A stretch of DNA of 64,000 bases from Bradyrhizobium sp. 139 (GCF_023074175.1 NZ_JADPKS010000116.1:1-64000), one strand, 5' to 3'; positions 28,769 to 38,330 are shown, numbered from the stretch's first letter. The notes: generated by a model not told the origin, from the sequence alone. Program-made: numbers and translations.

Positions 28769-28784
28769 TGTGGCGGACCCGACA
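28769..28784. promoter_or_regulatory. NifA-type activator site between nifH and the peroxiredoxin gene
   Basis: TGTGGCGGACCCGACA (TGT-N10-ACA), 66 bp upstream of the nifH -24 element. It could also serve the divergent peroxiredoxin promoter about 200 bp away. Confidence 0.65.
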
Positions 28785-28985
28785 GCGGCAAGGGCTCTGA
28801 CAGAAACCCGACAAAGCCCGGCGCGTGGATTCCACTACGAGTGCCGGGCGAAAGAGCGCGGAACGGGGAATGCCGGGCCGAGTCAATTGAGGAAACCACA
28901 CGGTGCAGATGGGGTTCGAGGACACCGCCATCATCAAAGGCGAATGTTCCGCGAGCGGCATGATGGGTACTTGCCGTCAGATGGA

Positions 28986-29001
28986 TGGCATATCGCTTGC
29001 T
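28986..29001 (+). promoter_or_regulatory. Sigma-54 promoter of the peroxiredoxin gene
   Basis: TGGCATATCGCTTGCT matches -24/-12 spacing and boxes. It lies 52 bp upstream of the chosen start. A near-match activator site (TGT-N10-GCA) occurs just upstream at about 28943. Confidence 0.6.
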
Positions 29002-29052
29002 TTGCCAGTCGCGGAACGCTGTTTCCGTGTGACGCGATGTTGTGAGGACAAT

Positions 29053-29607
29053 ATGCCTGGAATTGGAAGTAAGTTGCCGCCGTTCGACATCACAGGCGTG
29101 AAGCCCGGCTTTCACCTACAAGAGGAGGACGGGCAGAGCGCCTTCGAGACGCTGACTGAGAGGAGTTTCCCCGGAAAATGGAAAGTCATCTTCTTTTACC
29201 CGAAGGACTTCACATTCGTCTGCCCAACCGAAATCGCTGAGTTTGCTCGCCTGTCCAAGCATTTCGCCGATCGCGATGCAGTCGTGCTTGGTGGCTCGAC
29301 CGATAACGAGTTCTGCAAGCTCGCCTGGCGGCGTGAGCACAAGGATCTGCACCGCCTATCGATCTGGCAGTTTGCCGACACCAAGGGCGCACTGGTCGAT
29401 GGCCTTGGAGTGCGATCGCGTGATGGCATCGCGCATCGCTACACCTTCATCGTCGATCCTGAGAACACGATCCAGCATGTCTATGCGACAAGCCTCAATG
29501 TCGGCCGCAGCCCGACGGACACGTTACGCGTTTTGGATGCGATACAGACTGATGAGCTCTGCCCTTGCAACCGCGAAATCGGCGGCGACACGCTTAAAAT
29601 TGCCTGA
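29053..29607 (+). CDS. AhpC/Prx-type peroxiredoxin
   Basis: A 184-aa thiol peroxidase. The peroxidatic cysteine lies in KDFTFVCPTEIAEF and the resolving cysteine probably in the C-terminal DELCPCNREIGG. It would reduce peroxides in the cytoplasm. The start MPGIGSKLPPFDITGVKPG matches typical AhpC N-termini. It is divergent from nifH and carries its own sigma-54-like promoter, so it is probably induced with nitrogenase, as reported for Rhizobium etli prxS. Confidence 0.9.
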   Translation: MPGIGSKLPPFDITGVKPGFHLQEEDGQSAFETLTERSFPGKWKVIFFYPKDFTFVCPTEIAEFARLSKHFADRDAVVLGGSTDNEFCKLAWRREHKDLHRLSIWQFADTKGALVDGLGVRSRDGIAHRYTFIVDPENTIQHVYATSLNVGRSPTDTLRVLDAIQTDELCPCNREIGGDTLKIA

Positions 29608-29995
29608 GGCGACATATCGAAAATGGAGCAAGGAGCAGCTCCCGGATTCGAAGGACGTCAGATTCAATCGTTTGTCGGATACCAGATGAGACGATCTTAC
29701 CGCAAATGCGGCCTGCTGGCGCGGACCGCATTTCCAGGCTCGGTAAATCTATATTCGCCGATGTAAGCCGCACTATGAGACGAACGAGTCGGGTTTATCG
29801 TCCCTGATTAAAACCATGACACTCGACGAGGTTTAGGCCAAGTGAGCCGGTCTATCGGGAAATCGGTCAGCTCGTTCATCGCGCGAGCTGACCCTCGGGC
29901 GCAGGGACCTGAAACGATCAGGTGGCCGGGCGGTCGTAAGCCGCCTGGCCGTCTCGATCGTCACGCCGGTCAATTTCCGAACATTGAGGCGTATC
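29608..29995. other. Intergenic, no gene recognised
   Basis: About 390 bp downstream of the peroxiredoxin gene; nothing supported. Confidence 0.4.
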
Positions 29996-30265
29996 TCAGC
30001 GCTGGTGACCCAAGCCAATCCCCAAGGTACGTGCTTTCTGTCTTAGAGAGCCCTCGGATCGCTTCATAAGCTTTGAAACCCTAACTACCGGGGTGCGGGC
30101 CTTCGAGTGCGCTTTGAGCAGCTTGACGTCATCCTTACTATACTCTTTGCGCTTGGTGCTTTTTGCCACGTGTTCTCCGATTTCGCTTTGCACATTTGCC
30201 TGTAGCGCCTTGGTTTTGGGGAAGACGCAACTGCTTCCCATTACCATATCACTGGTCATGGACAA
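29996..30265 (-). CDS. Small basic HTH-like protein
   Basis: An 89-aa frame whose C-terminal part reads KRKEYSKDDVKLLKAHSKAR and then VSKLMKRSEGSLRQKARTLGIGL. The pattern (acidic helix, then KRSEGSLRQKA) resembles small SANT/HTH-like proteins common in Bradyrhizobium. The true start may be an inner ATG at 30238. Function unknown, possibly DNA binding. Confidence 0.55.
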   Translation of the reverse strand: MSMTSDMVMGSSCVFPKTKALQANVQSEIGEHVAKSTKRKEYSKDDVKLLKAHSKARTPVVRVSKLMKRSEGSLRQKARTLGIGLGHQR

Positions 30266-31250
30266 CTATTCAAGCGGATTTTTCTCTTCGAGATAAGCAC
30301 TGGAACTACACGCGAAATTGTCCTCTGTCCTCTGGATCTTTATCCGCGTGACAAACCGGATTCTCGACGTGCACGTCAGCCCCTTCAACATGCAAGCAAG
30401 CCGTAGAGAAGGGACGCTCGATGCGTCTTCGAAAAACAACGCGAAAAGCGCTTCTTACTTGAATGCACCGACTTCACTCATCAATTTCGTAGAATGATAT
30501 TCCAGGCGCCAATAATATTGATGGAGTAGCGCGGATCGGCCGGTACAGTCGCACTGCCTCACTTGCGCGCGCATCATCAACCGGCCTTCACGGCGAGTGC
30601 ACGGCGTTACCGCGCGAAGAACAAATGTCTTCTCCTGTTTTCTGAAATCCTGCGAACTTAAGGGCGAGTACTCACAAAGGCAAATCTTGCGATGCCCGAG
30701 CGTTTCTCCTCGTCAGCTGATCGAGCACGGCTCGCTCAGCCAAATTTGATCTGCCGCAGTATCCTTGGTTCAATAAGCCACGGTGAGATACCCAGGCAAT
30801 TCCGCCCTCCGCGAACACTTCTGCGAGACCGTCGCCTGCCCCTGTCTCATGGACCCGATGAACGAGCGAGCGAGCTGATCGTGATATTTCCCGGGCCGGG
30901 CACTAAGGCATGCCGAGCAACCCGCGGACCTAGCCGTCCTGTGTGAGCTTGGCACCGGCAGGCAATTGCTTAATCATGACTTGCCAGAGCGCTTGGCCAG
31001 CACAATGCCGGTGGCGCGCTGCGGATCATTCGTGATCTGTACACAGTGGCCTCCACTGTCGAGCAGATGCAGGTCGAACTTTCCAACCCGGCGGAACGGA
31101 CTCTGCGTCATGTCGGACGCCTCGCAGCCAATCCAGGCAAGATGTGGAAGTTTCTGCCGGAGCGTCAGGCAGGGCTCAGAGGCTGTATCAATAGCGGCGA
31201 GCTCTGCTCGACCTCCGTCAAGTCGCCTTCGAGCACCATCTCCACAATCC
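30266..31250. other. Gene-poor stretch
   Basis: Nearly 1 kb with only short frames lacking recognisable features. No insertion-sequence end was identified. Confidence 0.4.
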
Positions 31251-31610
31251 CTATTGCCAGAACAAACGTTCAGGGTCGGCGTTCAGAACCGCTGTCGCCA
31301 AGCCAAGCCGTTGATGGGTCGAATGCCACTCCCAGACGCCCTTGCGGTGATCTTTGCGGAACAGCTGCCATGCGGCCCCAGTCCTAACGTGGTGCAGCAG
31401 CGCGACGTCAACGAGGCTGCTCTCTGCATTGATATTGCCTGAGCAGCGCGGGCTCTCGACCAGATAACCGCCAGCAACCGCTGTCACCTTTGGCGGGACA
31501 CGTCGGTAGCGCTCGCGCTTTGTCAGCGCGCGCACGATCCGCCACCGGTCGAGCTCGTTGGGATGCGCAGGCAATCCGGAATGATGTCGTCTGATGATTG
31601 CGGCGTTCAT
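31251..31610 (-). CDS. DUF3024 family protein of the nif cluster
   Basis: A 119-aa protein of the DUF3024 type: LDRWRIVRALTKRERYR, GGYLVESPRCSGNI, WQLFRKDHRKGVWEWHS and LNADPERLFWQ. I recall close relatives next to nifZ in Bradyrhizobium nif clusters. Function unknown. It follows the second NifZ-domain gene by 11 bp, so it probably belongs to the nifB operon. A His/Cys pair might bind metal, but that is speculation. Confidence 0.75.
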   Translation of the reverse strand: MNAAIIRRHHSGLPAHPNELDRWRIVRALTKRERYRRVPPKVTAVAGGYLVESPRCSGNINAESSLVDVALLHHVRTGAAWQLFRKDHRKGVWEWHSTHQRLGLATAVLNADPERLFWQ

Positions 31611-31621
31611 TGCGCGATGTC

Positions 31622-31861
31622 CTAGACTGCAGAGATTTCTGCCTCGAGGCAGCCAACCACCAATTGCTTGCCGAAGTCGACCGTGTAAATGGGTAGGTTC
31701 GCTTCCGTATGGCGACCGACCTGGACGATCTCACCAATGCACCCGACGCTGACAAGACACTCTTCCGCCGACGCGTCGAGAAAGGAACCGTCGTTGAGCA
31801 GATCGATTGCCGCCTTGACACGTTGACCTGGCCGGTATTTTGGCAATCTTGGTTCGATCAT
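31622..31861 (-). CDS. Short NifZ-domain protein
   Basis: A 79-aa protein from the ATG at 31861 (MIEPRLPKYRPGQRVKAAID) with the NifZ-like beta fold: CIGEIVQVGRHTEANLPIYTVDFGKQLVVGCLEAEI. Its start overlaps the end of nifZ (ATGA), so translation is coupled. It is a second, shorter NifZ-family protein, probably acting with NifZ in P-cluster or MoFe maturation. Confidence 0.75.
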   Translation of the reverse strand: MIEPRLPKYRPGQRVKAAIDLLNDGSFLDASAEECLVSVGCIGEIVQVGRHTEANLPIYTVDFGKQLVVGCLEAEISAV

Positions 31862-32178
31862 CGGGGTGCCGCTCCTGGCAAGAACGGCTCCTCGCCTTCG
31901 TGGCTTGGCGTGACTAGATCGAGCTCCTTGCATTTCATGCCGACGCGATTGCCGGAGCCGAGGAATTCGACTCCATAGATATAAAATTGTTGCAGGAACG
32001 TGCCGATCGAGACGACATAGCCAAGCTCGCCTTTCTTGACCAAAACCTCACCGATCTCCTTGCCCACATAGGTGCCGTCGTTGCGAATGGTGCGGTTGGC
32101 CCGCACGTTGTCACCATAATCAAAGAAGGGGGCGTCCGTCAGCTCGACGATGTCACTGTCACGGGCGATGTTGCTCAT
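31858..32178 (-). CDS. nifZ: NifZ, MoFe protein maturation factor
   Basis: A 106-aa protein with NifZ signature segments VRANRTIRNDGTYVGKEIGEVL, KKGELGYVVSIGTFLQQFYIYGVEF and GMKCKELDL. NifZ helps form the second P-cluster of NifDK in Azotobacter. The start at 32178 (MSNIARDSDIVEL) was chosen because upstream residues are not family-like. It overlaps the next NifZ-domain gene. Confidence 0.9.
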   Translation of the reverse strand: MSNIARDSDIVELTDAPFFDYGDNVRANRTIRNDGTYVGKEIGEVLVKKGELGYVVSIGTFLQQFYIYGVEFLGSGNRVGMKCKELDLVTPSHEGEEPFLPGAAPR

Positions 32179-32199
32179 GCTGCCGTCCCTGTTCCATAG

Positions 32200-32760
32200 T
32201 TCAACTGTACCGCGCCTCGCGGGCACCCGGCCTTACGGACCACCTTATCATGATGCTCGATCAACCCCCTCCATTCCCGCACGGCGGCGCTTGCGATCAC
32301 GGATTGCATGAGCCTGTCGGGATCCCGGTCTAGCAACATCAACGCCCGCAACCTAAACTCCAGATGCTCGAGACTATCGTGAGCCCATGGTTGATGTTGA
32401 AGAAGCCATCGACGCGGCACGCGCGTCTGCCATTGAGGGAGGCGTGCTTGAGCCGGCGGCGAGCCGCGTGCTTCAGCGCGGGATGCGCACAGCCGACAGA
32501 GTCGACCTGATTACCCCTGCAACCGAGGGCATTGTGGACGTCATCACTCACGGTCCCGCCGATACGCTCGATCGTGCCCAACAACACCTTGGCGGAAGCC
32601 TTGTCCGCGGGACAAAGCCACAGCAGTCTCCGACAGCTGCCGTCCTTCCCGAGTTGCCCGAGACGCATCTGCAAGTCGGCAATATGCGTTGAGCGAGAAC
32701 AGGAAGACCCACACGAGGTGCTCTCATAGCAGCCGAATTCCGGCTTGGTGGCGCCCACCG
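32200..32760 (-). pseudogene. Relic of a 4Fe-4S leucine-rich-repeat-variant (LRV) protein
   Basis: Two frames combine to give RRLKHASLNGRRACRVDGFF, NINHGL and then AHDSLEHLEFRLRALMLLDRDPDRLMQS. These follow the LRV-FeS4 pattern (Cys cluster, ARRIDRFFxxNPxLAxxxLxHPxFEVRA), known beside nif genes in Azotobacter and others. A frameshift near 32385 and loss of most repeats mark it as a relic. It lies between fdxN and nifZ. Confidence 0.5.
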
Positions 32761-33293
32761 CACCGGTGGCAGGAAATTCGTTTCCGCATCACGTGATCCG
32801 GTGCGAACGCCTTGGCGTGGCGCAGGTGTACTTTCTGCACCTTCATCGAGGTGATAGGATAGCCCTGTCGCCCTGGGATGATGCTCGGCCGGCTCGATAC
32901 GGTGCGACCAAGACAGGACACGGTGAGGACGCCCTCTCTCGGATGACCAACTGAAGAAGGCCTCGGGCATGAATGTCGCCTGATCAATGATGGCCGCAGG
33001 TGACTGGATTGATATCGCGGAAGACGGGTCCGCTCTTCGTGGGCCCATCGGCGAAATCGATCCTCGACGCTCAAGACAGCGGCCTTCGGTCCGACAGGAA
33101 TAGCTCGACGCGCTCCCGCCGACGTGCGCGTCGCCAGAATATGACTTGGCAACTGGCGAAAACGTTTGCGACCAGGGCGAGCCGTCCACCTGGTCTGAGA
33201 AGGCGAAAGCCGCGACCGGCGCCTCGTCAAGGCGGAGCATCATCCGCCCGAGTTTCTGAACCTTTAGTGTCGTAGTGACATCCATCGTAGCCC
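32761..33293 (-). other. Decayed unidentified sequence downstream of fdxN
   Basis: A minus-strand frame starts MDVTTTLKVQKLGRMMLRLD at about 33284 but loses protein character after about 40 residues, with other frames taking over (VEDRFRRWAHEERTRLPRYQ). It looks like an old frameshifted gene of unknown identity. Confidence 0.3.
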
Positions 33294-33518
33294 TCAAGCA
33301 GGCTCCTGGTGACGCGGCAGTGCCGTGTCGAGCACGCATGTATTGTCAACCGGGCAAACCGCCACGCATTGCGGCTCATCAAAGTAGGCGGCGCACTCGG
33401 TGCATTTCTCAGGATCGATCAGGAAAACGCCGGCTCGCTCGGAAATAGCGAAGTTCGGGCATTGCGTTTCGCACGCCGAACAGCCCGTGCATTGCGAGGC
33501 GATGATCTTGAAGGGCAT
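33294..33518 (-). CDS. fdxN: FdxN/FrxA-type 2[4Fe-4S] ferredoxin
   Basis: A 74-aa bacterial ferredoxin with two clusters: CTGCSACETQCP and CTECAAYFDEPQCVAVCP. It is 15 bp downstream of nifB, the usual nif position, and is thought to supply electrons for NifB chemistry or nitrogenase. Length and motif spacing are typical. Confidence 0.93.
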   Translation of the reverse strand: MPFKIIASQCTGCSACETQCPNFAISERAGVFLIDPEKCTECAAYFDEPQCVAVCPVDNTCVLDTALPRHQEPA

Positions 33519-33533
33519 TGTCTGAACCCATCC

Positions 33534-35090
33534 TCAGGCGGCGGAAATCAGCGCATTGCGGCGGGCCGCCGGATTGACCCGCTCAACGTGCTTGATCTTC
33601 CCCTCATTGACCTTATCGAGATAGAGTTTGAACCAGGCGATCGCCGAGCCATCAATGAACTCGTAGGCGTACTGATCGACCGGTTCGATTCCGGCCTTGA
33701 TCAATTCGGCCTTCGGGCAGCCGCCGATCTTCGACACGAACACGGCATGGCAATCGTTGATGGCACCGATTGTGATTTCGAGCTTGCTGTCCTCGCCATG
33801 GCCGCCCTGGCAATAGGGATGAATAGGACGATGGCCAACGAATTTTGCGCCTGAAGTCGAGAGCTCGTAGATCTGGAACTCCTTGGCATGACCGAAGTGC
33901 TGGTTGATCAATCCCGAGCCCTTGGTTGCAACCGCCACCAGGACCTTGATTTCGCTGGACGCGCTGGTGAGCCCCGCAAGCTGCTCCTGCTTGGCCGCAA
34001 GCTTTGCAATGCGCGCCTTCTCGACTTTGATCTGATACTCCTTTCGGGCCTGCTCATCATATTTGATGTCCATGGCCATGATCTTTTCCATGGTGAACTC
34101 CGCGCCGCGGTCCTCCCCGAGCAGTCCGACGGCGTCGGCGCGGCACTGGCGACAGTGACGCATCATGTTCATCTCGCTTTCGCAGCTATCCTGCAATGCT
34201 GTCACTTCCCGTGCGGTCGGGCCGCGTTGCCCGCTGAGACCGAACACGGTGCCGTGCTCGGGCGAGGAAATCAGCGGCATCACGTTATGCAGGAAAGCGC
34301 CGCGCGACTTCACGGCCTTGTTAACCTCAACCAGATGCTGATCGTTAATCCCGGGAATCATCACCGAGTTGACTTTGCACAGGATGCCGCGCGCGGTGAG
34401 CATCTCCAGGCCCTGGAGCTGCCGATTGCTGAGGATGCTTGCAGCTTCAATGCCGGTGTAGCGCTTGTGGCGGTAGAAGATCCATGGATAGATCTTTGCG
34501 CCAATATCTGGATCGATCATGTTGATCGTGATCGTCACGTGATCGACCTTGAGTCTTGCGATCGTGTCGACATGATCAGCTAGCGCCAGACCGTTCGTCG
34601 AGAGGCACAGCTTGAGATCTGGCGCGAGTTTATTGACGAGCTCGAACGTCTTGAATGTCTTGTCCGGATTCGCCAGGGGGTCGCCAGGGCCAGCAACGCC
34701 GACCACGCTCATCTGAGGGATCGCGGAAGCGACCGCCAGCACCTTCTTGGCGGCCTGCTCCGGCGTCAACTTCTCGCTGACAATGCCGGGGCGCGATTCG
34801 TTGGCGCAATCGTATTTACGATTGCAGTAATTGCACTGGATATTGCAGGCGGGTGCGACCGCGACATGCATGCGGGCATAATGGTGGTGCGCCTCCTCGC
34901 TGTAGCAGGGATGGTTCTTCACCTTTTCCCAGACCTCATTTGGCACATTGCCGATGCCGGCCTGAGATCCGCAGCTCGCCTTGCCGCTGCCACTGACCGT
35001 ACCGCAGCTCTTGTGCTTAGCCATGATTTGCATGGTCTCGCTGATCTCGCCGCCGCCGCAGGATACCTGGTGTCGCGCTGAAGTACTCAT
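33534..35090 (-). CDS. nifB: NifB, radical SAM enzyme of FeMo-cofactor synthesis
   Basis: A 518-aa protein that builds the carbide-containing NifB-co precursor. The radical SAM motif is CNIQCNYC after HVAVAP; MSVVGVAGPGDPLANPDKT and MPLISSPEHGTVFGL are also typical. A NifX-like domain occupies the C-terminal ~130 residues (VLVAVATKGSGLINQHFGHAKEFQIYE). The ATG at 35090 is the only sensible start because the longer frame runs through the promoter. First gene of the nifB-fdxN-nifZ unit. Confidence 0.97.
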   Translation of the reverse strand: MSTSARHQVSCGGGEISETMQIMAKHKSCGTVSGSGKASCGSQAGIGNVPNEVWEKVKNHPCYSEEAHHHYARMHVAVAPACNIQCNYCNRKYDCANESRPGIVSEKLTPEQAAKKVLAVASAIPQMSVVGVAGPGDPLANPDKTFKTFELVNKLAPDLKLCLSTNGLALADHVDTIARLKVDHVTITINMIDPDIGAKIYPWIFYRHKRYTGIEAASILSNRQLQGLEMLTARGILCKVNSVMIPGINDQHLVEVNKAVKSRGAFLHNVMPLISSPEHGTVFGLSGQRGPTAREVTALQDSCESEMNMMRHCRQCRADAVGLLGEDRGAEFTMEKIMAMDIKYDEQARKEYQIKVEKARIAKLAAKQEQLAGLTSASSEIKVLVAVATKGSGLINQHFGHAKEFQIYELSTSGAKFVGHRPIHPYCQGGHGEDSKLEITIGAINDCHAVFVSKIGGCPKAELIKAGIEPVDQYAYEFIDGSAIAWFKLYLDKVNEGKIKHVERVNPAARRNALISAA

Positions 35091-35159
35091 TTTTCCAATT
35101 CTCTTCGCAAGCCGAAGCCTTCCACCAAGCATCCCCAGAGTCGTTTCTGAAAAGCCAAG

Positions 35160-35175
35160 AGCAACTGGCGTGCCA
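35160..35175 (-). promoter_or_regulatory. Sigma-54 promoter of nifB
   Basis: Minus strand TGGCACGCCAGTTGCT, the same 16-mer as at nifH. It is 70 bp upstream of the nifB ATG. Confidence 0.88.
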
Positions 35176-35253
35176 TACCTGCCACAAATTAATTTTGTGG
35201 TTCGCTTCAAGCAGTTAGGTAACGCCTGCTCGAATGTCAGTTTTATCAATTCA

Positions 35254-35269
35254 TGTTGGAAAGCCGACA
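35254..35269. promoter_or_regulatory. NifA-type upstream activator site of nifB
   Basis: TGTTGGAAAGCCGACA (TGT-N10-ACA), about 79 bp upstream of the nifB -24 element. Confidence 0.65.
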
Positions 35270-35730
35270 GAAATTGCGATCACAAGAGCGCTGGCAGCGC
35301 TATTATGACGGCGGGTACGCTGCATCATCTATGCCCTTGGGCAAAGAGCATGGCGGCTGGTGTCGTTGAAAGTTGATCTTGTCGCCGAAATGTGACGCGT
35401 ATGCAAAGCATAATCCGCAAAAGACGTTCCGGAGCTTTGAAGGACAACTTGAACTGGCGATCCTTCGTAGGTGCAGACAAGAAGCAGCCCCCGTTACCGA
35501 CCTATGTCGTGGAAGATCACGCGGGCCCCTGCCTGACACTCCGCAAAGGCATTGTCGGGCAGGTGAAGAGAAACGCCTGGTGGCCAGAGCCCCGACGGCC
35601 ACGAATTGGACCGTGCGTCCAAATGTTGGTTGGCATCTCGAATAGGTCGTGCGGGTGTGGACGCCGATCGGATTCGTAAGGCTGCAGCCGCCTTGGTCGA
35701 CATCGCACGAACTGCCGTCCAACAACTACA
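35270..35730. other. Intergenic, no gene recognised
   Basis: About 460 bp between the nifB control region and the prolyl oligopeptidase stop. Short frames only. Confidence 0.4.
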
Positions 35731-37842
35731 CTACGTCGCTGACGTCTCGCTATCCAGCCAGCCGATCCTGCTCTTCAGGAAACGCAGGCCCAGCACCAAC
35801 AAGCCGGCGTGCTCCCTGTTGTCCTTGCCATAGCCGTGGCCGCCGGCGGCATGCTCGTAGAAATACGCCTCATAGCCCATTGCCTGCAGCTTCGCTGCCA
35901 TTTTGCGCGCATGCCCGGGATGGACGCGATCGTCCCGCCGCCTAGTGGCCATCAGGATCGGTGGATAGGACTGCCCGGGTCTTGCGGCATGATAGGCAGA
36001 ATAGGTCTTCAGCCACTCCCACTCCTCAGCGTTGTCGGGATCGCCATATTCGGCGAGCCAGTTCGCCCCGGCGAGCAGTTTGGTGTAGCGGCGCATGTCG
36101 ATCAGCGGGACGGTGCAGAACAGTGCGCCAAAGAGCCCGGGATATCGCGTTAGCATGTTGGTAATGAGGATGCCGCCGTTCGATCCACTCTCGGCCCCGA
36201 TCCGCTTGGCCTGTGTCACGCCGCGCTTAACGAGATCGGCGGCGACGGCTGCGAAATCGTCATGCGACAATCTCTTGCCGGCCAGCCGGCCGGCGTCGTG
36301 CCAGCGCGTGCCGAACTCACCGCCGCCGCGCAAATTTGCCTGAACCGTGGTGCCGCCGCAGTCAAGCCAAAGCTTACCGAGCGCGGAATTGTAATACGGT
36401 TTCACGGAGATCCCAAACCCGCCATATCCGCTCAGATGGACCGGCGCGTTGCCGGTCTGTCTGACCGGGCCGGTCTGTAGGTAGGGAATTCGCTCACCGT
36501 CGATCGAGATGGCCTCGTGCCGCGTGATCACGCAGTGCTCCGCGGCAAACGTCTTCGGCGCCTGCTTCAGCACGGCGGGACTGCCAACGCCCCGCTCCAT
36601 CAGGATGAGGGACGGCGGGGTGAGCGGATCCTCGACGTGAGCCAGCAAGTCGCCATTGCTCTCGGACGGATCGCGATCGAGAGACCAGATATCGACGACG
36701 CCAAGATCAGGAAGCCCGCCCAATTGCTCGCGGTTCCAGCCATGATCGGATGGCGTGCAGATCTCGAAGACTGGCCGGAGTTCGTCGAGAATACAAAGCA
36801 CAAGCTTGCCCGCACTCCAAAAGAAGCTCTGCAGCGCACGGCGCGGGCCCGGCTCGAAGATAATCTCGAACTGGCGGCTGCCCGCCAGGAATGCCGGCAG
36901 CGGGATGACGAGCACCGTATCCGCGGCATAGGTCTGCCCTGCCACAGACCAGGATTGGCGCGGCTTCAGGGCAAGCCAGTTGCGATGCGAGCGCATCCAG
37001 ATGTTACTTGGCAAATCGAGCCTCGTCTTGGCGCCCGTTTCATCGCCCAGCCAGACCACGCAATTGGAGACGTCTGTCGCATCGAGGAACCAGATCCTGG
37101 GCGGCACGACAGTGTCGTCAACACTGCAACCGACTGACACATGAGCGGCCTTGGTTTCAAAGATCACTGCCGCTTTGTCAACATGCGTACCACGCCGCCA
37201 CAGCCTCACCGTGCGCGCATAGCCGGTGGTCGCGGCCATGCCGTCGCCATGGGAGCTTAACAACACCAGCGTATCAGAATCGAGCCATTCGCCGCTGCCT
37301 TTGGCTTCCGGCAAAGTAAAGCCATCGTGGATGAAGAGCTTCGTGTCAGTGTCGAATTCACGCAACGTGACGGCATCGCTTCCGCCGCGCGATAGACTCA
37401 AGATCCACCGCGAGTGATTTCCAGGCGGTGCGGCCGTGGCGTTCAGAAGCCAGTCTTTGCCTTCGCTGACGGCAAGTTGATCCAGGTCGAGCAGGATGTC
37501 CCATGACGGCTTCAGCGTGCGATATTCTTCCAGAGTGGTTCGCCGCCAGAGGCCGCGTGGATTATTGGCGTCCCGCCACAGATTGTAAAGATATTCGCCG
37601 CGCCGGCTGACATAGGGGATATTGTCAGGTCGGTCGTAAATCGCTGTCAGCGCATCTCTGTCTCGTTCGGCTGCGGGTCCGCCAAACACCTCCAGGGTTC
37701 TGCTATTCTGCCGCTCGACGAAGTTCAGCGCCCGCGCGCCTTCGATCTGTTCCAACCATAGATAGGGATCATCGTCAGGAGCGGAGGGCGTTGGCCTTCC
37801 AGTTCGCGAGTCGTCGACGCTCCTTGTCTGACCATGCTTCAT
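35731..37842 (-). CDS. Prolyl oligopeptidase family (S9A) serine peptidase
   Basis: A 703-aa peptidase. The N-terminal part (DDDPYLWLEQIEGARALNFVE) and beta-propeller are typical of S9A enzymes. The catalytic triad is in the C-terminal hydrolase: Ser in GAESGSNGG, Asp in RRDDRVHPGHARKM and His in GGHGYG. It would cleave short proline-containing peptides in the cytoplasm; no signal peptide is seen. It sits between nifB and the nifS cluster and may be read from the iscN-nifU-nifS-nifT unit. Its symbiotic role is unknown. Confidence 0.92.
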   Translation of the reverse strand: MKHGQTRSVDDSRTGRPTPSAPDDDPYLWLEQIEGARALNFVERQNSRTLEVFGGPAAERDRDALTAIYDRPDNIPYVSRRGEYLYNLWRDANNPRGLWRRTTLEEYRTLKPSWDILLDLDQLAVSEGKDWLLNATAAPPGNHSRWILSLSRGGSDAVTLREFDTDTKLFIHDGFTLPEAKGSGEWLDSDTLVLLSSHGDGMAATTGYARTVRLWRRGTHVDKAAVIFETKAAHVSVGCSVDDTVVPPRIWFLDATDVSNCVVWLGDETGAKTRLDLPSNIWMRSHRNWLALKPRQSWSVAGQTYAADTVLVIPLPAFLAGSRQFEIIFEPGPRRALQSFFWSAGKLVLCILDELRPVFEICTPSDHGWNREQLGGLPDLGVVDIWSLDRDPSESNGDLLAHVEDPLTPPSLILMERGVGSPAVLKQAPKTFAAEHCVITRHEAISIDGERIPYLQTGPVRQTGNAPVHLSGYGGFGISVKPYYNSALGKLWLDCGGTTVQANLRGGGEFGTRWHDAGRLAGKRLSHDDFAAVAADLVKRGVTQAKRIGAESGSNGGILITNMLTRYPGLFGALFCTVPLIDMRRYTKLLAGANWLAEYGDPDNAEEWEWLKTYSAYHAARPGQSYPPILMATRRRDDRVHPGHARKMAAKLQAMGYEAYFYEHAAGGHGYGKDNREHAGLLVLGLRFLKSRIGWLDSETSAT

Positions 37843-37994
37843 TTACAACCTTAGTCTTGACGCGTAGTCGACTGATTCAAGGATTTGCATCGCGAACGTT
37901 GCATCACGATCTGCAAGCTACGACCTGGCCCGGCGCGAGATTCAATCCTCTCGAAACTGACTCTTGCGGAGTTGCAGCAATTTGCCTGACGCTT

Positions 37995-38330
37995 TTAAAA
38001 TGTGCGGAATGCAACGACTGGGCTGGCGATGTCAGCACAATCGGCGCTCGCGAGGGCCTCCCCGTCAAGGCCATCTCGCTGGCCCAACGCCTCAGTGCTG
38101 GCCAAGGCCGAGATATTGCGTTTGGCACCGCGCGTCGGCGCCATCTTGGTTCCCAAGAACGCCTCGAGCGCTTCCGGAGTTATCGGCACGCTGGGTTGGA
38201 ACCTTCGATCACGCCAAGCCAAAGCCACGGAATGATGTGGCCTTCCTCGCAGTGGCCGGACCGCTCCGCCAAGAATAGCTTCCGCATCCGCTGGTTTGGC
38301 GAGGTTCTGTGGAGTCGCAGCATTCATCAT
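37995..38330 (-). CDS. ORF coupled to nifT, unknown
   Basis: A 111-aa frame whose start (ATGATG) overlaps the nifT stop, so it is likely translated after nifT. The sequence (MMNAATPQNLAKPADAEAIL; later ITPEALEAFLGTKMAP) has no recognised domain, and other frames over this region look equally protein-like in places, so it may be decayed. Confidence 0.35.
   Translation of the reverse strand: MMNAATPQNLAKPADAEAILGGAVRPLRGRPHHSVALAWRDRRFQPSVPITPEALEAFLGTKMAPTRGAKRNISALASTEALGQRDGLDGEALASADCADIASPVVAFRTF

Noticed and set aside
32387..32692. Plus-strand 101-aa frame beginning MVDVEEAIDAARASAIEGGV
   Set aside because: It is antisense to the LRV relic, whose minus-strand frames match a known nif-linked family better.
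35188..35200. Palindrome CCACAAATTAATTTTGTGG-like sequence upstream of nifB
   Set aside because: Its half-sites are ACA...TGT, the reverse of a NifA site, and no known regulator motif was recognised.
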